From Poindextera sp035294785 (GTDB lineage: Bacteria; Pseudomonadota; Alphaproteobacteria; Caulobacterales; Caulobacteraceae): a stretch of 12,034 nucleotides of DNA. Below are positions 1 through 6,691 of the stretch, in pieces; the first letter of the stretch is position 1; every line of letters starts with the position of its first letter. A program made the position numbers and the translations under genes. The notes below the pieces were generated by a model. That model was given only the letters and a program-made list of their open reading frames with translations. It ran no database searches and was not told the origin of the DNA. The stretch is from the NCBI GenBank assembly GCA_035294785.1, contig DATGKF010000080.1, forward strand, positions 1-12,034. The letters are read 5' to 3'.

Positions 1-10
1 CGCCGTCCGC

Positions 11-628
11 TCAGCCCCGTTCCGGCCCGATCCAGTCAGGCCCGCTCACGGTCACGTTGAGGTCTGTGACGAGGCCGGTCGCCAGCGCGTAGACCCAGCC
101 GTGCACGCTGACCTCCTGGCCGCGCGCCCAGGCGTCCTGGACGAACACGTCGGCTGCCACGTTCTCCACCTGGCGGATGACGTTCAGCTCACAGAGGCGA
201 TCGAGCCGGGCCTCCCCGGCGGCGATCCGCGCCAGTTCCGCGGCGTGGTCGTGCGCCACTTCGCGGATCGGGTGCAGCCAGTGGTCGACGAGGCCAAGGC
301 GCTCTCCGCTCACGGCGGCGCGAACGCCGCCACAGCCATAGTGGCCGACCACGATGACATGCTTCACCTTGAGAACATCGACGGCGAATTGCAGCACCGA
401 GAGGTAGTTCGCATCCTGCGGCGGCGCGAGGTTGCCGACGTTGCGGTGCACGAACATCTCGCCCGGATCGAGCCCGACGATCTCGTTCGCCGGCACGCGG
501 CTGTCCGAGCAGCCGATCCACAGATACGCCGGCGCCTGCTGGCCCAGCAGACGCTTGAAGAAGCCCGGATCGCGCGCCACCTGCGCGCTCGCCCAGGCGC
601 GGTTGTTGGCTTTGAGGTCATCCAGCAT
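11..628 (-). CDS. can: Beta-class carbonic anhydrase (Can-like)
   Basis: Cytoplasmic zinc enzyme that interconverts CO2 and bicarbonate, supplying bicarbonate to carboxylases. The 205-residue protein has the full beta-class set: zinc ligands Cys40, His96 and Cys99, with the Asp42-Arg44 dyad, in the motifs CSDSRVPAN and GHYGCGG. HRNVGN and the late CELNV and HGWVY motifs match E. coli Can almost residue for residue, with numbering shifted by two. Trp37, Arg62 and Tyr180 correspond to the residues that form the non-catalytic bicarbonate site in type II enzymes, so allosteric inhibition by bicarbonate is likely (inference). I chose the ATG at 628 because it starts the family's usual N-terminus (LDDLKANNRAW). 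An upstream ATG at 670 would overlap folK and add unrelated residues. It lies 10 bases after the folK stop, so the two are probably co-transcribed. The ribosome binding site is weak. Confidence 0.95.
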   Translation of the reverse strand: MLDDLKANNRAWASAQVARDPGFFKRLLGQQAPAYLWIGCSDSRVPANEIVGLDPGEMFVHRNVGNLAPPQDANYLSVLQFAVDVLKVKHVIVVGHYGCGGVRAAVSGERLGLVDHWLHPIREVAHDHAAELARIAAGEARLDRLCELNVIRQVENVAADVFVQDAWARGQEVSVHGWVYALATGLVTDLNVTVSGPDWIGPERG

Positions 629-638
629 GGGCGGGTGC

Positions 639-1142
639 TTATGGGCTGAACGGCCGTGCGTCCAGGCCAACGCTCGCCCGCTCGGCCAGCGCGGCGGCCG
701 TTTCGCCGAGCACCGGATGGGTCCAGTCGGGCGCGATCTCGGCCAAGGGTCCGATGACGAACAGGCGCGCGTGCGCGCGCGGATGCGGAAGCATCAGTTC
801 GCGGCTGTTCAGCACCTTGCGACCATAGGCGATCAGGTCGAGGTCGAGGGTTCGCGGGGCGTTCAGTTCAGTCCGCAGGCGGCCGAATTCGCGCTCGATG
901 CGGCGCAGGGCTCCGAGGGCCTCGAGCGGCGGACGGGTCGTCTCGACAAGCACGAGAGCATTGATGTAGTCAGGCAACGTCGGGTCGGGCCAGGAGGCTG
1001 ATCGCCACCACGACGAGCGTTTCACCACCTTCAAACCGGCGGCCGGGAAACGCGCCAGCGCCGCCTCTAGCAGGGCTTCCCGCGTGGCGAACCGTCCCGA
1101 AAGGCTGCTCCCGAGAGCGATCAGGACCGCGTCGTCGACCAT
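639..1142 (-). CDS. folK: HPPK: 6-hydroxymethyl-7,8-dihydropterin pyrophosphokinase
   Basis: Transfers pyrophosphate from ATP to 6-hydroxymethyl-7,8-dihydropterin, a step in folate synthesis, in the cytoplasm. The 167-residue product has normal family length. Visible marks are the N-terminal LIALGSSLSGR (family form LGSNLGDR), the catalytic RTLDLDLIAYG with Asp100 and Asp102 that bind magnesium, and LPHPR at residues 118-122. The start ATG at 1142 lies only 21 bases from the divergent start of the NYN gene and has no clear Shine-Dalgarno sequence. It is followed closely by can on the same strand. folK is often next to folB or folP, but here those genes are not seen. Confidence 0.95.
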   Translation of the reverse strand: MVDDAVLIALGSSLSGRFATREALLEAALARFPAAGLKVVKRSSWWRSASWPDPTLPDYINALVLVETTRPPLEALGALRRIEREFGRLRTELNAPRTLDLDLIAYGRKVLNSRELMLPHPRAHARLFVIGPLAEIAPDWTHPVLGETAAALAERASVGLDARPFSP

Positions 1143-1160
1143 TTCAATTCAGGCATTGAA
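1143..1160. promoter_or_regulatory. Inverted repeat filling the folK/NYN divergent gap
   Basis: A perfect 6-base dyad, TTCAAT (1143-1148) and ATTGAA (1155-1160), separated by TCAGGC, sits in the 21 bases between the two divergent start codons. It is AT-rich against a very GC-rich background. It could be an operator for both genes, a feature of a short leader, or chance. No protein is known to me for it. Confidence 0.35.
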
Positions 1161-1163
1161 CCG

Positions 1164-1775
1164 ATGACATTTTATCCGAACGACCGCATCGCCCTCTTCA
1201 TCGACGGGGCCAACCTCTATTCCGCGGCGAAGAGCCTCGGCTTCGACGTCGACTACAAGAAGCTCTTGGCGGAGTTTCGAACCCGCGGCGTGCTGACCCG
1301 CGCCTACTACTACACCGCGCTCGTCGAGAACGAGGACTACTCCCCGATTCGGCCGCTGGTCGATTGGCTGGACTACAACGGCTACTCGCTGGTGACCAAG
1401 ACGGCGCGTGAATACACCGACCGCGAGGGCCGCAAGCGCTGGCGCGGCGACATGGATGTCGAGATCGCCGTCGACATGATGGAGATCGCCCCGCACGTGG
1501 ATCACGTGGTGCTGTTCTCCGGCGACGGCGACTTTCGCCGGCTGGTGCAGTCGGTGCAGCAGAAGGGCGTGCGGGTGACAGTGGTCTCGACGGTCAAGTC
1601 GCAGCCGCCGATGGCGTCCGACGACCTCCGCCGCCAGGCCGACAGCTTCGTCGACCTGCAGGACCTGTCCCAGATCATCGGCCGCCCGGCCCGGCCGCAT
1701 CTGCCCCGGTTCATCCAGGGCGAGAACGCGCCGGCGGCCGCGGGCGGCGAGCGCCAGGCGGACGCCGAGGCTTGA
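1164..1775 (+). CDS. NYN domain protein (LabA/DUF88 family, PIN-like)
   Basis: A 203-residue protein of the NYN family, which has a PIN-like fold and is thought to act on RNA. The conserved acidic residues of the fold are all present: Asp14 in FIDGANLY, Asp96 and Asp98 in RGDMDVEIAVDM with Asp104 following, and Asp121 and Asp123 in FSGDGDF. These would hold one or two metal ions. The domain fills residues 8-172; the last 30 residues are Pro/Ala/Gly-rich and probably disordered. The ATG at 1164 has no good Shine-Dalgarno sequence and the leader to folK is short, so a leaderless or very short-leader message is possible. Its stop overlaps the start of the uracil-DNA glycosylase gene. NYN genes near smpB, dapA or rpoZ are familiar in this group (from memory). 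The substrate is unknown. Confidence 0.9.
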   Translation: MTFYPNDRIALFIDGANLYSAAKSLGFDVDYKKLLAEFRTRGVLTRAYYYTALVENEDYSPIRPLVDWLDYNGYSLVTKTAREYTDREGRKRWRGDMDVEIAVDMMEIAPHVDHVVLFSGDGDFRRLVQSVQQKGVRVTVVSTVKSQPPMASDDLRRQADSFVDLQDLSQIIGRPARPHLPRFIQGENAPAAAGGERQADAEA

Positions 1776-2416
1776 GGCCGCCCGCGCCGGCCGAGCCGCC
1801 GCGCGACTGCCCGCTCTGCCCCCGCCTCGTCGCCTACCGCGCTGAGAACCGCGCCAAGCACCCCGACTGGTGGAACGGCCCGGCGCCGTCGTTCGGCGAT
1901 CCCGCCGCGCGCCTCCTGATCGTCGGGCTCGCGCCCGGCCGCACCGGCGCCAACCGAACGGGCCGTCCGTTCACCGGCGACTTCGCTGGGGTGCTGCTCT
2001 ACGAGACGCTGATCAGGGCCGGCTTCGCGCGCGGAACTTACGCAGCGCGACCGGACGATGGGCTCGAACTCGTGGACTGCATGATTTCGAACGCCGTCCG
2101 CTGCGCGCCGCCAGGCAACAGGCCGCTGCCGGCGGAGGAAGCGGCGTGCCGGCCCTTCCTGGCCGCGCGGATCGCAAGCCTGAAGTCGCTCGAGGTCATC
2201 GTCACGCTGGGCGACGTCTCGCGCCGCAACGTGCTCCGCGCCCTGGGCGAGAAGGCGGGCGCCGTCCCCGGCGGCCACGGCGCCGAGGGCCGCGCGGGCG
2301 GCTACGCGCTCATCAACAGCTATCATTGCTCCAGGTTGAACACGAACACCGGGCGGCTGACGCCGGCCATGTTCGAGGCGGTGTTCACGCGAGCGCGCGC
2401 GCGCCTCAAGGGGTGA
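1772..2416 (+). CDS. Family 5 (UdgB-type) uracil-DNA glycosylase with Fe-S cluster
   Basis: Base-excision repair enzyme that removes uracil, and in this family often hypoxanthine and other deaminated bases, from DNA. The 214-residue protein has the family 5 motif 1 region GLAPGRTGANRTGRPFTGD (residues 52-70, Asp70 the likely catalytic acid) and the C-terminal motif HCSRLNTNTGRLT (from His185). Four cysteines fit the 4Fe-4S set: Cys13 and Cys16 (CPLC), Cys111 (RCAPP) and Cys126 (ACRPF). The residue after the motif-2 histidine is Cys, where relatives often have Pro or Val. The start is a TTG whose last two bases begin the TGA of the NYN gene (TTGA overlap, 1772-1775). No ATG occurs in frame until about residue 104, and AGGCGGA at 1756-1762 can serve as ribosome binding site. 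Translational coupling to the NYN gene is likely. Confidence 0.92.
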   Translation: MRPPAPAEPPRDCPLCPRLVAYRAENRAKHPDWWNGPAPSFGDPAARLLIVGLAPGRTGANRTGRPFTGDFAGVLLYETLIRAGFARGTYAARPDDGLELVDCMISNAVRCAPPGNRPLPAEEAACRPFLAARIASLKSLEVIVTLGDVSRRNVLRALGEKAGAVPGGHGAEGRAGGYALINSYHCSRLNTNTGRLTPAMFEAVFTRARARLKG

Positions 2417-2429
2417 TCGCTTAGCTCGC

Positions 2430-2454
2430 GGAACCGATCACGCTTTCGTGTGTT
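2430..2454 (+). promoter_or_regulatory. Candidate EcfG/SigT general stress promoter
   Basis: GGAAC at 2430-2434, a 16-base spacer, then TGTT at 2451-2454. The alphaproteobacterial general stress sigma factor (EcfG; SigT in Caulobacter) recognises GGAAC-N16/17-CGTT, so nine core positions give one mismatch. The expected transcription start is near 2460, leaving a leader of about 20 bases before the lipoprotein ATG with its ribosome binding site at 2472-2477. Position and orientation both suit the lipoprotein gene. Confidence 0.6.
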
Positions 2455-2483
2455 GGGGGGCAAGGTCAATCGGAGAGACGCCT

Positions 2484-2741
2484 ATGTCGCCCTCAAGAAC
2501 CTCGATCGCCTCGACCCTCGCCATCCTCGCCGCCATCGCCGGCCTCGCGTTGGCCGGATGCAACCGCGGCGCGGCGAACGCCGACAACACGGCGACGGCC
2601 GACAACATGGCGACGGGGTCCAGCGCCGCGTCGGCGGTTCCGATGTCGAGCGATATGAGCGCGGCGGGCGGTCCGATGTCATCTTCGTCGTCGATGTCGT
2701 CGGGCGCCGGCGGGGGCTCTGGCGCGCCAGGCAACCAATAG
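2484..2741 (+). CDS. Small Ser/Ala/Gly/Met-rich lipoprotein
   Basis: An 85-residue protein with a signal peptide and lipobox LALAGC, so Cys26 should be lipidated and become residue 1 of a 60-residue mature chain. The next residue is Asn, not Asp, so under the E. coli Lol rule it would go to the outer membrane (inference). The mature part is low in complexity: alternating Asp-Asn-Thr-Ala near the start, then Ser/Met/Gly-rich stretches with six Met residues and no Cys or aromatic residue, hence probably disordered. I chose the ATG at 2484 because GGAGAG lies six bases upstream and it gives a standard signal peptide. An ATG at 2448 would add 12 residues and lie inside the likely promoter. I do not recognise a family. 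The stress-type promoter suggests an envelope stress or entericidin-like role, but that is inference. Confidence 0.75.
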   Translation: MSPSRTSIASTLAILAAIAGLALAGCNRGAANADNTATADNMATGSSAASAVPMSSDMSAAGGPMSSSSSMSSGAGGGSGAPGNQ

Positions 2742-2754
2742 CGCCGACCTGACG

Positions 2755-2770
2755 CGCGGCCTCAGCCGCG
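2755..2770. terminator. GC-rich hairpin between convergent lipoprotein and smpB genes
   Basis: CGCGGC (2755-2760) and GCCGCG (2765-2770) form a perfect 6-base-pair stem around the loop CTCA, which contains the smpB stop codon. It is placed where transcripts from both strands meet. Neither side has a run of T, so it would be at best a weak or Rho-assisted terminator. Confidence 0.3.
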
Positions 2771-3217
2771 GTCGCGCATCAGCCGGCCCTGTTCACGCTT
2801 CCAGTCGCGGTCGGCCACGGTCGCGCGCTTGTCGTGCTGCTTTTTGCCCCGCGCGAGCGCCAGTTCGAGCTTCACCCGTCCACGGTCGTTGAAATAGAGG
2901 CGGATGGGGATCAGCGTCCGCCCCTCGCGCTGAACAGCCCCGAGCAGCCGGTCGATCTCCTTGCGGTGTAACAGCAGTTTCCGCGGCCGGCGCGGCGCGT
3001 GGTTGAAGCGGTTGGCCGGCCCGTACTCGGGGATGTGGGCGTTGATCAGCACGATCTCGCGTCCCTCGGTGGCGGCGTAGGATTCGGCGATGTTGGCCTT
3101 ACCCTCGCGCAACGCCTTCACTTCCGTGCCGGTCAGCGAAAGGCCCGCCTCGAACCTCTCGTCCAGGAAGTAGTCGAACCGCGCGCGGCGGTTGTCTGCG
3201 ATGGTCTTGCCGGCCAT
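2762..3217 (-). CDS. smpB: SsrA (tmRNA)-binding protein SmpB
   Basis: Binds tmRNA and brings it to ribosomes stalled on broken messages (trans-translation). The product is 151 residues, the usual length. Visible family marks are the N-terminal IADNRRARFDYFL, GLSLTGTEVKALREGKANI, the RNA-binding GKKQHDKR (124-131) and the basic C-terminal tail DWKREQGRLMRDRG, which in this family enters the ribosomal mRNA channel. The ATG at 3217 shares its A with the last base of the dapA TGA stop (TGATG), so translation is likely coupled to dapA. An open frame runs further upstream to 3565 but lies inside dapA and does not resemble SmpB. The tmRNA gene itself is not in the window. Confidence 0.97.
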   Translation of the reverse strand: MAGKTIADNRRARFDYFLDERFEAGLSLTGTEVKALREGKANIAESYAATEGREIVLINAHIPEYGPANRFNHAPRRPRKLLLHRKEIDRLLGAVQREGRTLIPIRLYFNDRGRVKLELALARGKKQHDKRATVADRDWKREQGRLMRDRG

Positions 3218-4101
3218 CAGAGCAGGCCGGCTTCGCGCATGGCCTCCAGAATGGCGGGCTTGACCGCGTCGGCGCACGGTCCGATCGGCAGCCTGGCTTC
3301 CTCCGAGCAGAGGCCGAGCTGAGCGAGCGCGAACTTGGTCGGCGCGGGCGAAGCGTCGAAGAAGAGCGCCCTGTGCAGGCGCACGAGCTTGTCCTGCAGA
3401 CCGCGCGCTGACTCGAAGTCGCCGGCCAGGCAGGCGTTGAAGAAGGCGGCGCACGCGTCCGGCGCCACGTTGGCGGTCACCGAAATGCAGCCGTGGCCGC
3501 CGTGGGCGATGTAGCCGAGCGCGCTCGGATCGTCGCCCGACAGCATTACCCAGTCGGGCCCGCAAGTCAGCCGCTGCAGGCTGGCGCGAACGAGGTCGCC
3601 GGTGGCGTCCTTGATCCCGATGACGGTGGGCAGCTTGGCGAGGCGCTCCACCAGCTCGTTCGACAGGTCGACCACGGTCCGGCCGGGCACGTTGTAAAGC
3701 AGCACGGGGATGTCGACAGCGGCCGACACGGCCTCGAAGTGTCGGTAGACACCCTCCTGGCTCGGACGATTGTAGTAGCCGGTGACCATCAGCGCGGCGT
3801 CGGCGCCGACAGCCTTGGCGTGGCGTGCGAGCTCGATCGCCTCGGCCGTCGAATTGGAGCCGGCGCCGGCGATCACCGGGACCCGGCCGGCCGCGGTCTT
3901 CACGCAGAGCTCGACCACGCGGCGATGCTCGTCGTGGCTGAGCGTGGCGGACTCCCCGGTCGTGCCGGCCGGGACGAGCCCGTGCACGCCGCCGGCGATC
4001 TGCCGCTCGACCAGCGCGACGAAGGCCGCCTCGTCGACCGCCCCGTCGCGAAACGGGGTGATCAGCGCTGGAAACACGCCCTGGAATCGGGGTTGGCTCA
4101 T
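3217..4101 (-). CDS. dapA: 4-hydroxy-tetrahydrodipicolinate synthase
   Basis: Condenses pyruvate with aspartate semialdehyde, the first committed step to meso-diaminopimelate and lysine, feeding peptidoglycan synthesis. The 294-residue TIM barrel has normal length. Lys164 in GIKDATGDL is the Schiff-base lysine; Tyr136 and Arg141 lie in LLYNVPGRT; Thr47 and Thr48 lie in GTTGES. Numbering is three above E. coli DapA. The ATG at 4101 begins the usual MSQPRFQGVFPALITPF N-terminus. Earlier in-frame starts add about 42 residues that run into the transglycosylase leader. It is divergent from the transglycosylase, with about 130 bases between them, and overlaps smpB by one base downstream. Confidence 0.96.
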   Translation of the reverse strand: MSQPRFQGVFPALITPFRDGAVDEAAFVALVERQIAGGVHGLVPAGTTGESATLSHDEHRRVVELCVKTAAGRVPVIAGAGSNSTAEAIELARHAKAVGADAALMVTGYYNRPSQEGVYRHFEAVSAAVDIPVLLYNVPGRTVVDLSNELVERLAKLPTVIGIKDATGDLVRASLQRLTCGPDWVMLSGDDPSALGYIAHGGHGCISVTANVAPDACAAFFNACLAGDFESARGLQDKLVRLHRALFFDASPAPTKFALAQLGLCSEEARLPIGPCADAVKPAILEAMREAGLL

Positions 4102-4139
4102 GGCGGCCCGCAAAAAGCCGTGAATGGCGGCGACGAGGG

Positions 4140-4168
4140 TTGAAGCAGGTGATTCGCCGGACAATATG
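4140..4168 (+). promoter_or_regulatory. Possible sigma-70-type promoter for the transglycosylase
   Basis: TTGAAG (4140-4145) and AATATG (4163-4168) are separated by 17 bases and lie about 60 bases upstream of the likely start. The -35 has four of six consensus bases and the -10 three of six, in one of the few AT-richer patches between dapA and slt. The match is weak. Confidence 0.25.
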
Positions 4169-4216
4169 GCCGCGGGTGCGATGGCCGCAACCGCGCGCCC
4201 TCTAAGGGGACGAACA

Positions 4217-4222
4217 GAGGTG
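4217..4222 (+). promoter_or_regulatory. Ribosome binding site deciding the slt start
   Basis: GAGGTG at 4217-4222 matches the anti-Shine-Dalgarno core and lies nine bases before the TTG at 4232. It overlaps the alternative GTG at 4220, which would instead rely on AAGGGGA at 4204-4210. It therefore favours the TTG. Confidence 0.5.
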
Positions 4223-4231
4223 GTCACGCTC

Positions 4232-6496
4232 TTGACGATCCGTCGCGTCCTCTTGGCTTCCGCGGCGGCGGCGCTCGCGTCGTCGGCCGCCGCCGCTCAG
4301 ACCCTGACGCCCGACAACCCGGCGCCCCGGCCGATCCAGGTGCTATCAGCGCCCGCACCCGCGCCGCCGCCGTCCGCGCCGGCCGCCGCCGTCACTTGGC
4401 CCGCCGCCCCCGCGGGGCCGGCGCCCACTTTCCCGCCGCCCACGGCCTCGGCGACGCTCACGACTGCGCCGCCGACGGCCACGAGCACGGCTGCGTCCAG
4501 CTCCGGCTTCACGCCGTCGCCCTACGCGTTGCTTTCGCCAACCGACCGGCAGACGCTGCAGATCGGCCTGGCCGCAGCGCGGCGCGGCGACGCCGCAAGC
4601 GCGCGCACGGCGATGGCCTCCCTCGCCGACCCGGCCGCCCGCAAGCTCGTGCTCTGGGCGATGGTCGACGCCGACGGCGAGGCAATGCCCTTTTACGAAC
4701 TCGACCGGGCGCGCCGCGATCTCGCCGGCTGGCCCCGCGCCGCGCGCCGGCAAATGGTGACCGAGCGGGCGATCGCGACCGCCGACCTCGCGCCGCAACA
4801 GGTGGTGGCCTGGTTCGCCGGCTCGGAGCCGACGACAGCGCAAGGCGCGCTGGCGCTGGCCGGGGCGTACGCCCAGCTGAACCGCAGCGAGGACGCCGCC
4901 AACCTGGTCCGCCGCTGGTGGCGCACGCAGCTCTTCGACGAGGACACGCAGCGCGCCATCCAGACGCGTTTCGGCGCCGATCTGAGCGCCGGCGACATCG
5001 CCGCCCGCATCGATGCTCTCCTGTACGGGCCGCAGGGCCCGGCGCTGCACGATCTGTTGCCCTTGGCGCCCGCCGACCTGCAAGCCGAGGCCGAGGCGCG
5101 CATCGCGCTGCGCGACAACGCCCACGACGCCCTCGCGCTGGCGGACGCCCTGCCGGCATCGGTGGCGAACGACCCCGGCGTCGCCTTCGAGCGCGCCCGC
5201 TATCTGCACGACCGGGACGAGGATTCCTCGGCCCTGGCCCTCGTCGACCGCTTCCCGCGGACCATGCCGGCCGACGCGGCGGAGAAGTCGTGGACCTTCC
5301 GCCGCCAGCTCATCAACGTGGCGCTGCGCGGCGGGGACTACCGCGCCGCCTACCAGATCGCCGCCACCAGCGCCCTGCCCAACGGCGTCGACTACGCCGA
5401 GGCCGAGTTCTACGCCGGCTGGCTGGCGCTCGCGAAGCTGCATCAGCCGCAGCTGGCCGACGCGCACTTCGCCAACATTCAGAACGCCAGTTCGACGCCC
5501 ATCACGCAGGCTCGCGCCTACTACTGGCGCGGCCGGGCCGCCGAAGCGCTCGGCGATCGGGTCCAGGCGCAGGCCTTCTACGGCGAAGGGGCGAAGTACC
5601 TCACCACGTTTTACGGCCAGCTGGCGGCCGAGAAGGCCGGATTGGGGCAGATCGTGCTCGGCCGCGACCCAACCCCGACCCCGACGGACCGGGCGAACTT
5701 CGAGCGGCGCGACATGGTGCGCGCTGTGCGAATGCTGGCCGACCTGGACGAGCGCGAAACGTTCCGCGCGATGGTCCTGGCCGCGGCGGACGACTGCGAC
5801 AATCCGGTTGACGCGGCGTTGGTGGTCGATCTGGCCCGGGCCTATGGCGACCAGGATCTCGCCATGCGCTCGGTGCGTCTCGCGGCGCAGCACGGCGTGG
5901 TGCTGCCGGAGCGCGGCTATCCCGTGCTGCCCACCTCTTCGCCGCCGGGCTCGGCTGAGCCGGCAATGGTGTTCGGCGTGACGCGAGTGGAGAGCGGCTT
6001 CGATCCGCACGTCCACTCGGGCGCCGGCGCCTGGGGCATGATGCAGCTCCTGCCGGCCACCGCCGCCGGCATGGCGCGCAAGCTGGGCGAGCCCTATTCG
6101 CCGACGATGCTGACCGAGGCCGGCCCGAACATGCGGTTGGGCGCCTACTACCTCGGCCGGCTGATCGACGATTTCGGCGGCTCCTACGTGCTCGCTGCGG
6201 CGGCCTACAACGCCGGGCCCGGCCGCCCGGCCGAGTGGATGGCCTACTGCGGCGACCCGCGCAGCCCCGGCGCCGACCCGGTCGACTTCATCGAGTGCAT
6301 CCCCTTCTCGGAGACCCGCAGCTACGTCATGCGCGTGCTCGAGGGCGCCGAGGTCTATCGCGCGCGGCTGAACGGCGGCGTCGCGAGCGTGCGGCTGGCC
6401 GAGGACCTGAAGCGCGGCGTCTCGCCATACGCCCGGGTCGCCGGCCCGGAGCCGACCCTGGCCGCGGCGCCGACGGCTGCGCCCACGCCGCGCTAG
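4232..6496 (+). CDS. slt: Soluble lytic murein transglycosylase (Slt family)
   Basis: Periplasmic enzyme that cleaves the MurNAc-GlcNAc bond of peptidoglycan with formation of 1,6-anhydroMurNAc. With a TTG start the product has 754 residues. It opens with a signal peptide (TIRRVLLASAAAALASSAAAA, cut after about residue 22), then a Pro/Ala/Thr-rich linker to about residue 95. A long alpha-helical repeat region of the Slt70 superhelix type follows to about residue 570, and the C-terminal SLT domain is complete: catalytic Glu587 in TRVESGFDP, then GAWGMMQLLPATA, AAYNAGPG (Tyr659) and PFSETRSYVMRVLE. A GTG at 4220 is the main alternative start. An ATG at 4124 would bury the signal peptide and is unlikely. 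It is divergent from dapA, itself a peptidoglycan-precursor gene. The tail after the SLT domain is another Ala/Pro-rich stretch. The linker is longer than in E. coli Slt70. Confidence 0.93.
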   Translation: MTIRRVLLASAAAALASSAAAAQTLTPDNPAPRPIQVLSAPAPAPPPSAPAAAVTWPAAPAGPAPTFPPPTASATLTTAPPTATSTAASSSGFTPSPYALLSPTDRQTLQIGLAAARRGDAASARTAMASLADPAARKLVLWAMVDADGEAMPFYELDRARRDLAGWPRAARRQMVTERAIATADLAPQQVVAWFAGSEPTTAQGALALAGAYAQLNRSEDAANLVRRWWRTQLFDEDTQRAIQTRFGADLSAGDIAARIDALLYGPQGPALHDLLPLAPADLQAEAEARIALRDNAHDALALADALPASVANDPGVAFERARYLHDRDEDSSALALVDRFPRTMPADAAEKSWTFRRQLINVALRGGDYRAAYQIAATSALPNGVDYAEAEFYAGWLALAKLHQPQLADAHFANIQNASSTPITQARAYYWRGRAAEALGDRVQAQAFYGEGAKYLTTFYGQLAAEKAGLGQIVLGRDPTPTPTDRANFERRDMVRAVRMLADLDERETFRAMVLAAADDCDNPVDAALVVDLARAYGDQDLAMRSVRLAAQHGVVLPERGYPVLPTSSPPGSAEPAMVFGVTRVESGFDPHVHSGAGAWGMMQLLPATAAGMARKLGEPYSPTMLTEAGPNMRLGAYYLGRLIDDFGGSYVLAAAAYNAGPGRPAEWMAYCGDPRSPGADPVDFIECIPFSETRSYVMRVLEGAEVYRARLNGGVASVRLAEDLKRGVSPYARVAGPEPTLAAAPTAAPTPR

Positions 6497-6691
6497 ACAC
6501 GCTGCGCGGATCGGGCTTGCAACGCCAGCGCTTCATGCCAAGCTGACCCCTCGGGCAAGTCGCCGGGAGCGGGCACAATCAACGACATCTCACCGCCGCC
6601 AGCCGACGTCCGGCCGCAGCGAAGCCTCGTTCGCCGCGCCGCGCCGTTCGCCGCCGCCGCCGCAGCAACCGCGGCGCTGATCACCGCCGGC
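6497..6691 (+). other. Open in-frame N-terminal extension of the SGNH gene with a membrane anchor
   Basis: Immediately after the slt TAG the same frame stays open up to and through the SGNH hydrolase. From 6623 it encodes SLVRRAAPF followed by an Ala-rich hydrophobic stretch ending ALITAGVVELRR, a typical signal anchor or signal peptide with arginines on the inside. The frame contains no ATG, GTG or TTG before 6692. The only near-starts are ATC at 6578 and 6587, with GGGAG at 6565-6569 upstream, and CTG at 6677. An ATG at 6535 is one frame off and meets a stop after three codons. Confidence 0.55.

Noticed and set aside
629..670. Earlier start for the carbonic anhydrase at 670
   Set aside because: It would overlap folK and add residues not seen in the family; the ATG at 628 matches the usual N-terminus.
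3218..3565. Upstream extension of the smpB reading frame
   Set aside because: It lies wholly inside dapA in another frame, and SmpB homology begins only at the ATG at 3217.
4124..4231. ATG at 4124 as the slt start
   Set aside because: It would put about 36 residues ahead of the signal peptide and reach into the dapA leader.
4346..6016. Long antisense open frame of about 556 codons across slt
   Set aside because: It is Arg/Gly/Val-rich with no domain logic and mirrors a GC-rich coding gene, while the plus strand encodes a complete Slt protein. Open antisense frames are expected at this base composition.
6650..6664. GCC/GCA triplet run as a microsatellite
   Set aside because: It encodes the Ala-rich part of a hydrophobic helix in the open SGNH frame, and is short.
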